From Bacillota bacterium (GTDB lineage Bacteria > Bacillota_I > Bacilli_A > Acholeplasmatales > UBA5453), in assembly GCA_023436805.1 (NCBI GenBank), contig JAEZHT010000084.1:1-27959 (forward strand): 27,959 nt of DNA, read 5' to 3'. Both the position numbers and the translations under genes were made by a program. Below the pieces are notes generated by a model. It searched no databases, was not told where the DNA came from, and worked only from the letters and a program-made list of their open reading frames with translations. Numbering within the stretch: the stretch's first letter is position 1; every line of letters starts with the position of its first letter. This document shows, piece by piece, positions 17,327 through 24,984 of the stretch.

Positions 17327-18256
17327 ATGTTTATCGTCACTGGCGCGAGCGGACACATCGGCAATCAGGTGTGTCGTACGTTACTTCAACAAGGCTATGA
17401 AGTTAAGGTGCTTGCGAGAAATCCACTCGATCATTTTAGAAAACAAGCGGTGGTAGTTACGCTCGGGAACTTAACAGACCCAGCGTTTTTGAGACGTGAA
17501 ATCCACATTGGTGACATCGTCATTCACGCCGTTGGATACGTTGACTTATCCAACAGCGATTATGAGTCGTCTGTAGAATCCAATTTGACCACTGCCCAAG
17601 TCATCGCCGATGTTTGTAAAGAACGCGGTGCGAGACTCATCTATATCTCAACCGCTGATATCATCGATAAAGAAGCATCTGGTTTAATAGAAGAACCGGT
17701 TACCTTTAAAACAATCGATGCGAGCGATCACTATGCATACACTAAAAAAGAAGCGACTTTGTATGTGCGTAAACAAATTAAAAGTGGTTTATCGGGGGCG
17801 ATTCTTTACCCGACCGCTGTCATTGGTGCGAATGATTTCAAAATGGGCCCCATCACCAAAGAGATTAAACATGTATTGAAAAAACGTTTTTTATTCTCAC
17901 TGTCAGGTGGTTATAATTTCATCGATGTTGAGGATGTATCCAAAGCCATCATCCAAAGCGGGTTTTTACCTTATAACGATGAATTCATTTTATCTGGCTT
18001 CAATTTATCGATAACCGATTTGTATAAACGTATTCGTAAATTCAAAAGACAAAAGAAATTTATCCTACACATCCCTTTGTGGGTGGTACGCTTCTATATT
18101 CGTTTTTCAAAACGATATTCAGCCAAAATGATCGATGTTTTGACAGAAAATCACAAGTATAGTAATCAAAAAATGAAAAAAGCGTTGTTATCTGAGTTAA
18201 AACCATTCGACTTAACACTCGCTGACACCATCAGATTCATTGAAACAAATCGCTAA
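17327..18256 (+). CDS. NAD(P)-dependent epimerase/dehydratase-like extended SDR
   Basis: 309 residues from ATG 17327. An in-frame ATG at 17312 is possible, but that start would be almost leaderless given the promoter, and family members normally start right at the nucleotide-binding strand, as here (MFIVTGASGHIGNQV). The Rossmann glycine motif is G6-x2-G9-x2-G12. The catalytic Tyr-Lys pair is in YAYTK (Y136, K140), with Ser in ISTADI upstream; HAVGYVDL is the usual strand-4 region. The substrate domain is unrecognised, and the C-terminal half is basic (FKRQKKF, RFYIRFSKRYSAKM). Members of this group reduce or epimerise small carbonyl or sugar-nucleotide substrates; the actual substrate is unknown. 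It is a single-gene unit with its own promoter and terminator. Confidence 0.8.
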   Translation: MFIVTGASGHIGNQVCRTLLQQGYEVKVLARNPLDHFRKQAVVVTLGNLTDPAFLRREIHIGDIVIHAVGYVDLSNSDYESSVESNLTTAQVIADVCKERGARLIYISTADIIDKEASGLIEEPVTFKTIDASDHYAYTKKEATLYVRKQIKSGLSGAILYPTAVIGANDFKMGPITKEIKHVLKKRFLFSLSGGYNFIDVEDVSKAIIQSGFLPYNDEFILSGFNLSITDLYKRIRKFKRQKKFILHIPLWVVRFYIRFSKRYSAKMIDVLTENHKYSNQKMKKALLSELKPFDLTLADTIRFIETNR

Positions 18257-18258
18257 AG

Positions 18259-18283
18259 ATGCCTATTAACAGGCATTTTTTTC
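18259..18283 (+). terminator. Intrinsic terminator after the SDR gene
   Basis: ATGCCT (18259-18264) pairs with AGGCAT (18271-18276) across a 6-base loop, followed immediately by a run of T residues. Confidence 0.85.
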
Positions 18284-18292
18284 ACTTTTACA

Positions 18293-18301
18293 TGGTATAA
18301 T
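18293..18301 (+). promoter_or_regulatory. Extended -10 promoter of rlmD
   Basis: TGGTATAAT at 18293-18301, an extended -10 box with no strong -35, placed about 20 bases before the ATG at 18321. Confidence 0.58.
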
Positions 18302-18320
18302 CATAAGGTAGGTGATATTT

Positions 18321-19688
18321 ATGGAAAACAAACTCCCCATCGGTCAAAGATTGACCATTGAAGTACAAAGATTAGGCATCAACGGCGAAGGCATCGGGTA
18401 TCACAATCGAAAGGCCATTTTCGTTGACTTTGCGTTACCAAAAGAAGAAGTTGAGGTTGAAATCACCGCTGATTTTGACACTTACTATAAAGCCAATTTA
18501 GTTCAAATTGTGAAGAAAAGTCCGTCTAGGGTTGAACCATTTTGCCCAGTGTATCATGAATGTGGCGGTTGTCAGTTACAACACCTCGCTTATGATGAAA
18601 CACTCAAACTCAAACGTGAATTGATCATTCAAGCGATCCGTCGTTATGTCAAAACCCCAGTATCCTTAGATTTAATTAAAGAAACGATTGGTTCAACTCC
18701 GAACACGCATTATCGCAATAAAGCCAGCTTACCTTTACAATACAAGTATGGTAAGAATGTGATTGGGATGTATAAACCCAACTCCAATCATTTGGTAGAA
18801 ATCAAAGATTGTCCAGTTCAAGAACAGGACATCAATAAGTTTTATACCTTGATTTTAAACCAAATGGAAAAGCGTAAAATGTTGGCTTACAACAATACCT
18901 CTAAAACCGGTACGGTTCGCTTCATCATCATCCGAAGAGCAGACGCTACATCGGAGATGCAAGTCACGTTTATCTTATACAAAGAAGACCCACAAGTGGT
19001 TGAACTTGGTAAGTATATGGTTGAAAAATTCAAAGAAATCGTATCGGTATATTCCGTCATCAATGATGACTTGAAATCCAGAGAATTTTTCACCAAAAAT
19101 ACCCACTTAGTCGCGGGTAAAGAAGCCATCAATGAAGTGCTCAATGGGGTTACATTCTCATTAAAACCAGATGCGTTCTTCCAACTCAATACGAAACAAG
19201 CCGATGTATTATACAAAAAAGTCATAGAGTTGGGTAATTTTAAAAAGACAGACATCGTGATTGACGCTTTTAGTGGTATCGCCCCAATTGCACAATATGT
19301 CGCACCTTATGTCAAAAACGTGTACGCGATTGAATCCGTACAAGCATCGATTCAAAGTGCGAAAGATACCATCATTCAAAACGTCAACAAAAACATTGAT
19401 TTGTTAAAAGGTGATGTCATCGAAGTCTTAAATCGACATAAGAACATCCCAGTCGATGTCATCGTGTTTGACCCACCAAGAACGGGGTTAGGTGAAAAAG
19501 TCACAGAGTTCTTATTGAAGAAGAAACCAAAGAAGATCATTTATATTTCGTGTAACCCATCGACGCTTGCGAAAGACTTAGACGTGTTGACACAAAATTA
19601 TGAAATCAAGAGTATTGAACCACTCGATATGTTTCCATTCACTGCCCATGTTGAGTCTATCACATTGCTTTCTTTAAAAACAGCTTAA
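18321..19688 (+). CDS. rlmD: 23S rRNA (uracil-C5)-methyltransferase, RlmD/RlmCD type
   Basis: 455 residues. It transfers methyl from SAM to C5 of uridine in 23S rRNA (U1939 in E. coli numbering; Bacillota members also modify U747). An N-terminal TRAM RNA-binding domain (~1-65) is followed by the iron-sulfur cluster cysteines C75, C81 and C84 (CPVYHECGGC) and C164. The SAM-binding motif is around 314-322 (IDAFSGIAP, a variant of the usual DxYxGxG). DPPR is at 384-387, and the catalytic nucleophile C411 is in SCNPSTLAKDL. The C-terminus ends in HVESITLL plus a short tail. The ATG at 18321 follows AAGGTAGGTGAT; the GTG at 18312 lies inside that ribosome site and is not used. A housekeeping gene with its own promoter and terminator. 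A near copy of its last codons occurs at 22008-22043. Confidence 0.93.
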   Translation: MENKLPIGQRLTIEVQRLGINGEGIGYHNRKAIFVDFALPKEEVEVEITADFDTYYKANLVQIVKKSPSRVEPFCPVYHECGGCQLQHLAYDETLKLKRELIIQAIRRYVKTPVSLDLIKETIGSTPNTHYRNKASLPLQYKYGKNVIGMYKPNSNHLVEIKDCPVQEQDINKFYTLILNQMEKRKMLAYNNTSKTGTVRFIIIRRADATSEMQVTFILYKEDPQVVELGKYMVEKFKEIVSVYSVINDDLKSREFFTKNTHLVAGKEAINEVLNGVTFSLKPDAFFQLNTKQADVLYKKVIELGNFKKTDIVIDAFSGIAPIAQYVAPYVKNVYAIESVQASIQSAKDTIIQNVNKNIDLLKGDVIEVLNRHKNIPVDVIVFDPPRTGLGEKVTEFLLKKKPKKIIYISCNPSTLAKDLDVLTQNYEIKSIEPLDMFPFTAHVESITLLSLKTA

Positions 19689-19712
19689 CAAAGCCATTCA
19701 TACAAAAGAACA

Positions 19713-19756
19713 AGAAGCATCTAACCCTTAAAAACTGGGTTAAATGCTTCTTTTTT
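19713..19756 (+). terminator. Strong intrinsic terminator after rlmD
   Basis: A 15-position stem with one mismatch (AGAAGCATCTAACCC at 19713-19727 against GGGTTAAATGCTTCT at 19737-19751, 9-base loop), followed by TTTTT. Confidence 0.9.
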
Positions 19757-19918
19757 ACTTTTTTCACAATGTAGAAACATATCGAAATCAATGTGGAAAC
19801 ATCAAACAATGCTATAAGCATATATTTTCTTGTGTGTGTAAACATCAAATCTCTAAAAAATTATATCACTATAACTAGGGTAAACATTTTTGCTAATTTA
19901 TCGGGTGTGTAACGAGTT
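19757..19918 (+). other. AT-rich non-coding flank with short related repeats
   Basis: No gene is seen. Three degenerate copies of a GTxxAAACAT(CAAA) element occur in direct order: 19771-19793 (GTAGAAACATATCGAAATCA...), 19793-19811 (GTGGAAACATCAAACAATG) and 19836-19850 (GTGTAAACATCAAAT). CTTGTGTG at 19829-19836 plus AAACATCAAA at 19840-19849 recur in inverted orientation at 21949-21974. GGTAAACATTTTTGCTAATTT at 19879-19899 recurs in direct orientation at 21928-21950. Base composition becomes visibly AT-richer from here. Confidence 0.5.
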
Positions 19919-20019
19919 CGTGACTAAGATATATAAAAAAATATCCTCGAAGCCTTGACGTGACTATTTTCCTGTGATAATATGATTACGAGGATAAATA
20001 TTATAAATTTTTAGTCACG
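19919..20019. repeat. Concentric interrupted palindrome around the fic promoter
   Basis: Outer arms CGTGACTAA (19919-19927) and TTAGTCACG (20011-20019) are exact complements. Inner arms TATCCTCG (19942-19949) and CGAGGATA (19989-19996) are exact complements. Both pairs share the same centre, base 19969. A further direct copy of CGTGACTA lies at 19959-19966. The stretches between the arms do not pair well. This is probably operator DNA; see findings. Confidence 0.65.
19955..19983 (+). promoter_or_regulatory. Promoter of the fic/transglutaminase-like unit
   Basis: TTGACG at 19955-19960, a 17-base spacer, TAATAT at 19978-19983. It lies at the centre of the concentric palindrome, between its inner arms. 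Confidence 0.62.
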
Positions 20020-20029
20020 AGGTGATATT

Positions 20030-21079
20030 GTGAATAAACTTCCTTTTCATATAGATTTAAATGAAGTAGACATATTGAAAGAATTAAATACTGCAAATCA
20101 TCATATAGGCGAGTTAAAAGGGATACTAAAAATACTTCCAAATCCTGGAATCGTTTTGAGTTTAATCAATCTAAGTGAGTCAAAAGATTCATCAGCTATA
20201 GAAAATATTATGACGACCTATGATGAAATATTCAAGGAGATTGTTTCAAAAACACCTATTGGAGGAAAACCAAAAGAAGTTATCAATTACAAACACGCAA
20301 TGGATCACGGATTGTTAGTCATGAGACAAAAGGGATTTATCAGCACAAATATGCTAGTAGAAATTCAAAATGTCATCGAACCGAATAAAGGTGGCATAAG
20401 AAAACTGCCCGGAACAGTCATCATAAACGATAAAACCAATGAAGTTGTACATACGCCGCCACAAAATGAATTAGAAATTCGTGATCTCATGCATAATCTT
20501 GAATTATTTATTAATCAAAATGATGATTATGATCCACTGATTCAAATGGCTTTAATCCACTTCCAATTTGAAAGTATTCACCCATTTTATGATGGTAATG
20601 GTCGAACAGGGAGAATCTTAAATATTCTATATTTAGTGCTAAAGGAAAAGATAACTGAACCTATCCTATACTTAAGTAAATACATCATGGAGAACAAGGC
20701 ACAATATTATACTCTATTAAAGAAGTGTAATGAGGACATAGTAAATATAAAGGATTTTGTTATGTATATTCTAAAAGGTGTTTCGGAAACTTCCAAAAAT
20801 ACGATTAACCTCATATTAAGAATCAATCAATCGATAGAGCTAACAAAAGACATGATGAAAAACAGATTACCAGATATTTATCGATATGAAATCGTTGAAC
20901 ATTTGTTTTCATACATGTATACCAAGAATGAGTTCTTTAGAGAAAATCTGGATATATCTAGAGCAACCGCTACGAAATATTTAAAACTACTAGAAAAAGA
21001 AGGTTTCATTGTTTCTGAACAATTAGGTAAAGAAGTTATCTATAAAAATGTTCAGTTGCTCAATCTTATTAAGGAATAA
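20030..21079 (+). CDS. Fic-domain protein with N-terminal inhibitory helix and C-terminal winged helix
   Basis: 349 residues. Fic proteins usually transfer AMP (or a related group) from a nucleotide onto a hydroxyl side chain of a target. The active-site motif HPFYDGNGRTGR is complete at residues 184-195 (catalytic H184). The autoinhibitory motif S/T-x3-E-G/N is present near the N-terminus as S54-S-A-I-E58-N59, marking a class II (N-terminally inhibited) Fic_N/Fic protein. The C-terminus (~285-349) is a winged helix (FFRENLDISRATATKYLKLLEKEG, with a wing around VSEQLGKEVIYKN), so it may bind DNA, perhaps its own palindromic promoter. The GTG start follows CGAGGTGAT closely. Codon use is AT-rich, unlike the glycan and rlmD genes, consistent with transfer. 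It is followed after 5 bases by the next gene. The target is unknown. Confidence 0.88.
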   Translation: MNKLPFHIDLNEVDILKELNTANHHIGELKGILKILPNPGIVLSLINLSESKDSSAIENIMTTYDEIFKEIVSKTPIGGKPKEVINYKHAMDHGLLVMRQKGFISTNMLVEIQNVIEPNKGGIRKLPGTVIINDKTNEVVHTPPQNELEIRDLMHNLELFINQNDDYDPLIQMALIHFQFESIHPFYDGNGRTGRILNILYLVLKEKITEPILYLSKYIMENKAQYYTLLKKCNEDIVNIKDFVMYILKGVSETSKNTINLILRINQSIELTKDMMKNRLPDIYRYEIVEHLFSYMYTKNEFFRENLDISRATATKYLKLLEKEGFIVSEQLGKEVIYKNVQLLNLIKE

Positions 21080-21084
21080 AAGTC

Positions 21085-21864
21085 ATGAACAATTCAAAGA
21101 CGAAAATTGGTTATGGCGTATTTGGAAAGGCATATGAACATATGTTTAAAAATGATTTGCATCATAAAGGATCAGTTGATCATGTAATATTGAAGAACAT
21201 GATTTTTTTAGATGAAGAATCAAAATCATTGCTATATAAAGCCCCAAATGCTGTTTCACAAGATATCAGCAACCATGAATTATATGAAATTGCTCACAAA
21301 TTAAAAGGTGATAATCATCTTGAATCTATTAATAGAACAATTAAATTTGTAAATGAAATAGTTGAAAGATTCAATACACCATTTGAAGAAATGATTTTCG
21401 GAGGAACCGAGTTAGAAATCATTAAAAGAGGTAGTGATTGGTGCACAGATATTTCTAGAGTAGGTGCAGCCCTTTTACAATGCTTAGGTATGCCAAGTAG
21501 AATCGCCATATTAGTTAACCAGCTTAAAGTATATCATGGACATCAAGTTGTAGAAGTATTTCTGAATGGCACGTATATGATGTGTGACTTTTTATACGGT
21601 GTTATCGCAAGATTAGATCAAAATTATTCTGTCTATGATCTGCTAAGGAAACCAATACTAGTTCATAAAATATACAGCAGTAAAATAAATGATAGTAAGC
21701 AACTTGATTACATAGTCGGTTTATATAATCTGGCTGCAATCTCAGAGTATGATATCAGTAAAGTGGATAACTATAACATTTCGAAACCAAATGAGTATTA
21801 TTTGAAAATGATGAATCTCAGTCAAGATGGAACTTGGAAAATGAATGAAGATATAAGTGAGTAA
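21085..21864 (+). CDS. Transglutaminase-like cysteine enzyme paired with Fic
   Basis: 259 residues, with no signal peptide or membrane span. The centre carries a transglutaminase-fold core: SDWCTDISRVGAALLQCLGMPSRI with Cys120, YHGHQVVEVFLNG with His153 (H-x3-E, as in HAWVE), and MMCDFLYG with Asp168, in the right order and spacing for a Cys-His-Asp triad. The N-terminal (~1-90) and C-terminal (~185-259) parts are unrecognised. Bacterial members of this superfamily include proteases, deamidases and cross-linking enzymes, so the reaction cannot be told from sequence. The ATG starts 5 bases after the fic stop, and AAGGA in the end of fic can serve as ribosome site, so the two are co-transcribed. 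Base use is AT-rich like fic. It might act on the same target as Fic, or process or regulate Fic; both are inference. Confidence 0.72.
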   Translation: MNNSKTKIGYGVFGKAYEHMFKNDLHHKGSVDHVILKNMIFLDEESKSLLYKAPNAVSQDISNHELYEIAHKLKGDNHLESINRTIKFVNEIVERFNTPFEEMIFGGTELEIIKRGSDWCTDISRVGAALLQCLGMPSRIAILVNQLKVYHGHQVVEVFLNGTYMMCDFLYGVIARLDQNYSVYDLLRKPILVHKIYSSKINDSKQLDYIVGLYNLAAISEYDISKVDNYNISKPNEYYLKMMNLSQDGTWKMNEDISE

Positions 21865-21953
21865 TTACATTAATTGAATCAGAAAAATGTTACTTTGGTA
21901 TTTTAGCCCCCTATCTAACCTTGTAAAGGTAAACATATTTTTACTGATTTTGA

Positions 21954-22043
21954 TGTTTCTTTAATGCACACAAGGTCGATTTTGCAAGCAAAATGGTTTT
22001 TTCAACTCACGTTGAAAGTATCACATTACTTTTAATAAAATGA
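21954..22043 (+). pseudogene. Relic of an RlmD/TrmA-family C-terminus
   Basis: Bases 22008-22043 read HVESITLLLIK then TGA, against HVESITLLSLK near the end of RlmD (19647-19679). TATCACATT is identical in both, and most flanking positions agree when GTTGA 22011 is aligned with 19650. The frame is open upstream only to the TGA at 21951-21953, giving a fragment of 29 codons with no start or ribosome site; the nearby KMVFST resembles RlmD MFPFTA with one residue fewer. It is either a displaced 3' end of rlmD or the remains of a paralogue. Confidence 0.6.
21979..22002 (+). terminator. Weak terminator-like hairpin after the transglutaminase-like gene
   Basis: ATTTTGCAAGCAAAAT (21979-21994) folds into a 5-base stem with a CAAG loop, extendable by AT pairs at its base. 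GG and six T residues follow. The stem is AT-rich and weak. It overlaps the RlmD-like relic. Confidence 0.4.
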
Positions 22044-22110
22044 TATTAGACGATTACTTAAATAAATCATAACCACTTATTCTTCTTTACATAGAATTTG
22101 TTGTTTTTTC

Positions 22111-22138
22111 TTTGAATGACTCGACTCTATGGTACAAT
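22111..22138 (+). promoter_or_regulatory. Promoter of the GH4-amidase unit
   Basis: TTTGAA at 22111-22116, a 16-base spacer, and TACAAT at 22133-22138 preceded by TGG (extended -10). It lies 35 bases before the ATG of the GH4 gene. Confidence 0.55.
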
Positions 22139-22173
22139 TTGAGTAAATAAACAGATGAAATTAGGTGATTTAG

Positions 22174-23556
22174 ATGAAAAAGATTAGAATTGCTTATATT
22201 GGTGGTGGGTCTCGCTTATGGGCTAGGGGTTTAATGAGTGATTTGGCTGTTGAATCAGACCTTGGTGGTGAAGTCATTTTATATGACATCGATTATCAAG
22301 CCGCGGTAAATAACGCAACCATTGGTAACCTCATGATGAAACAACCGGATGCGGTTGGGCAGTGGACATTTTCTGTATCGAAAACCTTAGATGAAGCCTT
22401 GGTCGGGGCTGATTTTGTTTTCATATCGATATTACCTGGCACGTTTGATGAAATGGAAACTTATGTCCATCGTCCTGAACACTGGGGTGTTTATCAAACC
22501 GTTGGTGACACCACGGGACCTTCTGGGGTTTTTCGTTCATTGATCATGATGCCAATGTATGAAACTTTCGCAAAAGCGATCGAACGCATTTGTCCCAATG
22601 CTTGGGTCATCAATTTCACGAATCCGATGACAATGTGTGTTCAAATGCTCTATCATGTGTTTCCTAAAATCAAAGCATTTGGAAATTGTCATGAAGTATT
22701 CCATGTCCAGCAAATACTTGCGAGGGCGTTGAAAGAAGCCACAGGCATCGAAGCACACAGACATGAGATTCAAATCAATCCTCAAGGGATTAACCATTTT
22801 ACCTGGATCAATTATGCATCTTATAAAGATATCGATATCATGCCAATCTATCAAGATTTTGTTGATAAATACTACGACGTTGGTTTATCCGGTGATCAAT
22901 GGGTCCATGTAGGTCCTTTTGGCAGTGCTGAAAGAATTAAACTGGATTTATTCAAACGATTTGGTGTCATCGCTGCTGCAGGAGACAGGCATTTGGTCGA
23001 ATTCTTACCCCACGATTGGTATATGAAAAACAAAGCGATGATTGAATCTTGGCGGTTCTTTTTAACCCCAGTCAGCTTAAGAAAAGAAATCAAACAACGG
23101 GGGAATGATTCCGCTCTAAGGATTGCTCAAGGTTTGGAATCTGTCCATATCTCACCATCAGGTGAAGAAGGGATCATTCAACTTAAAGCTATTTTGGGTT
23201 TATCGGAACTGATCACGAATATCAATATGCCAAACTATGGTCAAATCCCTAATTTACCACTGGGTCATGTGGTTGAAACCAACGCTGTATTTAGAAGAGA
23301 TGATGTTAAACCTGTATTTACTGGCATGATGCCTGAAATACCAGCGGAAATCACAATGAAGCATATTGAAAATCACCAAAGATTACTCAAAGCCTTTGAC
23401 CATAAAGACTTAGCCTATGCTTTAGAAGCATTGGAACACGATGTATCCCTATCACACTTATCCAAATCAGACATTAGAGCGATGTTTGATGACATCGTTC
23501 CAAGGCTAAACCCTTACTTAACCCATTACTCTAACACAAAGATCATCAAACTATAA
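22174..23556 (+). CDS. GH4 glycosidase with CHEV motif, probable alpha-galacturonidase (LplD-like)
   Basis: 460 residues, a usual GH4 length. GH4 enzymes use NAD+ and a divalent metal in an oxidation-elimination mechanism and act in the cytoplasm. Visible motifs: N-terminal Rossmann IAYIGGGSRLW (G10-G12, S13), the substrate loop GDTTGPSGVFR (D112 onward), NFTNPMT, and the metal/specificity motif GNCHEV with C172, H173, E174 and V175; INHFTW follows downstream. The CHEV form is the reported hallmark of alpha-galacturonidases such as B. subtilis LplD, distinct from the forms seen in GH4 alpha-glucosidases and alpha-galactosidases. ATG 22174 follows AGGTGATTT. The gene is followed after 13 bases by an amidase gene. 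Pectin-derived oligogalacturonate is a plausible substrate, but no pectin genes are visible nearby. Confidence 0.83.
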   Translation: MKKIRIAYIGGGSRLWARGLMSDLAVESDLGGEVILYDIDYQAAVNNATIGNLMMKQPDAVGQWTFSVSKTLDEALVGADFVFISILPGTFDEMETYVHRPEHWGVYQTVGDTTGPSGVFRSLIMMPMYETFAKAIERICPNAWVINFTNPMTMCVQMLYHVFPKIKAFGNCHEVFHVQQILARALKEATGIEAHRHEIQINPQGINHFTWINYASYKDIDIMPIYQDFVDKYYDVGLSGDQWVHVGPFGSAERIKLDLFKRFGVIAAAGDRHLVEFLPHDWYMKNKAMIESWRFFLTPVSLRKEIKQRGNDSALRIAQGLESVHISPSGEEGIIQLKAILGLSELITNINMPNYGQIPNLPLGHVVETNAVFRRDDVKPVFTGMMPEIPAEITMKHIENHQRLLKAFDHKDLAYALEALEHDVSLSHLSKSDIRAMFDDIVPRLNPYLTHYSNTKIIKL

Positions 23557-23569
23557 AAGAGGTATCCCT

Positions 23570-24925
23570 ATGGACTTAAAAACCTTTATTTCCAAATTGA
23601 ATAACCACGAAACCACGAGTGTTGAACTGATTCAACTGGCCATCCAAAGTCATGATGAAAATATAAATAAAAACGCGATTGGTTCTATTTGGCCGGATGC
23701 TTTAAAATGGGCAGAAAAACTCGATGAAGAGCGAAAAAACGGTCATTTACGCAGTGCTTTACATGGGATACCCATCGCGATTAAAGACAACATCTTATTC
23801 AATGATGGGACACCAACTACGTGTAATTCATATGCTTTTCATGATTTTATCCCGCCTTTTAATGCGAGCATCGTCAATCAACTCTTAGCGGCAGGTATCA
23901 TTCCTCTTTTCAAAGCGAATCTATCCGAATTTGCTTACTTTATGAGCGATGAGGATATGCCTTCAGGGTATGGTTCTATGCACGGCCAAGTCAAACACCC
24001 ATTCGATGAATCCATCGATCCTTATGGGTCATCTACCGGTAGTGCTGTTTCGGTTAAATTAGGCATCATTCCCATCAGTATTGGTTCAGAAACGAATGGG
24101 TCATTGATGGCACCTGCGTATCAATGTCAAATCGTTTCATTTAAACCCACCTTTGGACGTGTATCCAAATATGGTATCATCCCGATTTCACATACCCAAG
24201 ATACGGCAGGACCGATGGGCAATACCGTGTATGATTGTGCTTTATTGATGGATGTCTTATCGTTTCCTGATAAAAAAGATCCAGATACATTAAAGCACAC
24301 CCATAGACCTGTATCACAAGCACTTGATGTTGCATTAAAACCGTCCAAAGTTGGTTTGTTGTCCTTATCCAATTACCCTTATGATGAGGATTCGAAAAAA
24401 GTCTATGAACAAGCCAAAGCGCGATTAACATCGATGGGTCATACCGTGGTTGAACTTAGTACTGAATACCCGAATATGGATAACAACCCTACCCTTAAAA
24501 TCGAATTCAAAGCGAACATGAACCGTTTTCTTGAACTTGTTAAAGGACATACCCCACACCAAACACTTTCAGATATCATCGAATTCAATCAGAAGCATGC
24601 CGACCGTTGTTTGAAATACGGTCAAAGTTTATTGATTCAATCCAATGAAACCGACGGGGATTTAGAAAGTGCCTTCTATGTAGAAAAAAGAGCCAATTTA
24701 CTGGATAAATCAGCTTATCTAGAACGCACCATGGTTGAACAAGATTTAATCGCGATCGCTGCCCCATTTTGGCTATCTTACGCACCCATTTATGGTAACC
24801 CTTCGGTTTGTATGCCTGAAGGCATTTATTCGGGGAAACCTAAAGCGATGGTTTTTGTCGGTAAGAAAGACGATGATGAAACACTCTTAAGATTATGTCA
24901 TCAATATGAACATCATCAGAAATGA
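23570..24925 (+). CDS. Amidase-signature family hydrolase
   Basis: 451 residues with the full amidase-signature core: GIPIAIKDNI with catalytic K72, DPYGSSTGSA with cis-serine S154, and SIGSETNGSLMAPA with nucleophile S178. The 24-residue gap between the serines is that of the family. FKPTFGRVSKYGIIPISHTQDTAGPM is the conserved stretch after the nucleophile. The family cleaves carboxamides, or transfers ammonia in GatA. No gatB or gatC is adjacent and the C-terminal half is not GatA-like to my eye, so a stand-alone amidase is likelier. There is no signal peptide. The ATG lies behind AGAGGT, 13 bases after the GH4 gene, so it is one operon with it. The substrate is unknown; a joint pathway with the GH4 product is inference. 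It ends in TGA and is followed by a terminator. Confidence 0.85.
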   Translation: MDLKTFISKLNNHETTSVELIQLAIQSHDENINKNAIGSIWPDALKWAEKLDEERKNGHLRSALHGIPIAIKDNILFNDGTPTTCNSYAFHDFIPPFNASIVNQLLAAGIIPLFKANLSEFAYFMSDEDMPSGYGSMHGQVKHPFDESIDPYGSSTGSAVSVKLGIIPISIGSETNGSLMAPAYQCQIVSFKPTFGRVSKYGIIPISHTQDTAGPMGNTVYDCALLMDVLSFPDKKDPDTLKHTHRPVSQALDVALKPSKVGLLSLSNYPYDEDSKKVYEQAKARLTSMGHTVVELSTEYPNMDNNPTLKIEFKANMNRFLELVKGHTPHQTLSDIIEFNQKHADRCLKYGQSLLIQSNETDGDLESAFYVEKRANLLDKSAYLERTMVEQDLIAIAAPFWLSYAPIYGNPSVCMPEGIYSGKPKAMVFVGKKDDDETLLRLCHQYEHHQK

Positions 24926-24962
24926 TTGAGAAAGAAATCAAATTCATGAATGAATCAAAATG

Positions 24963-24984
24963 ACACCTTTAGGGGTGTTTTTTG
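24963..24984 (+). terminator. Intrinsic terminator after the amidase gene
   Basis: ACACCT pairs with GGGTGT-type sequence (one G-U pair) across a TTAG tetraloop at 24963-24978, followed by a T-run. Confidence 0.75.

Larger units (their letters stand above)
21865..22173 (+). other. Intergenic stretch: flank repeats, weak terminator, rlmD 3' relic, promoter of the next unit
   Basis: No complete gene. In order it holds GGTAAACAT... (21928-21950, direct copy of the left flank); TTTGATGTTT and CACACAAG (21949-21974, inverted copy of the left flank); a hairpin with T-run (21979-22002); an RlmD-like C-terminal coding relic (21954-22043); plain AT-rich sequence; and the promoter at 22111-22138. Confidence 0.55.

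Noticed and set aside
19660..19848. Small minus-strand gene of 62 codons after rlmD
   Set aside because: It overlaps the rlmD end and the strong terminator, and its residues derive largely from the hairpin and T/A runs.
23570..24925. gatA, glutamyl-tRNA(Gln) amidotransferase subunit A
   Set aside because: It has the amidase triad but sits alone with a GH4 gene, without gatB or gatC, and lacks GatA-like segments outside the core.
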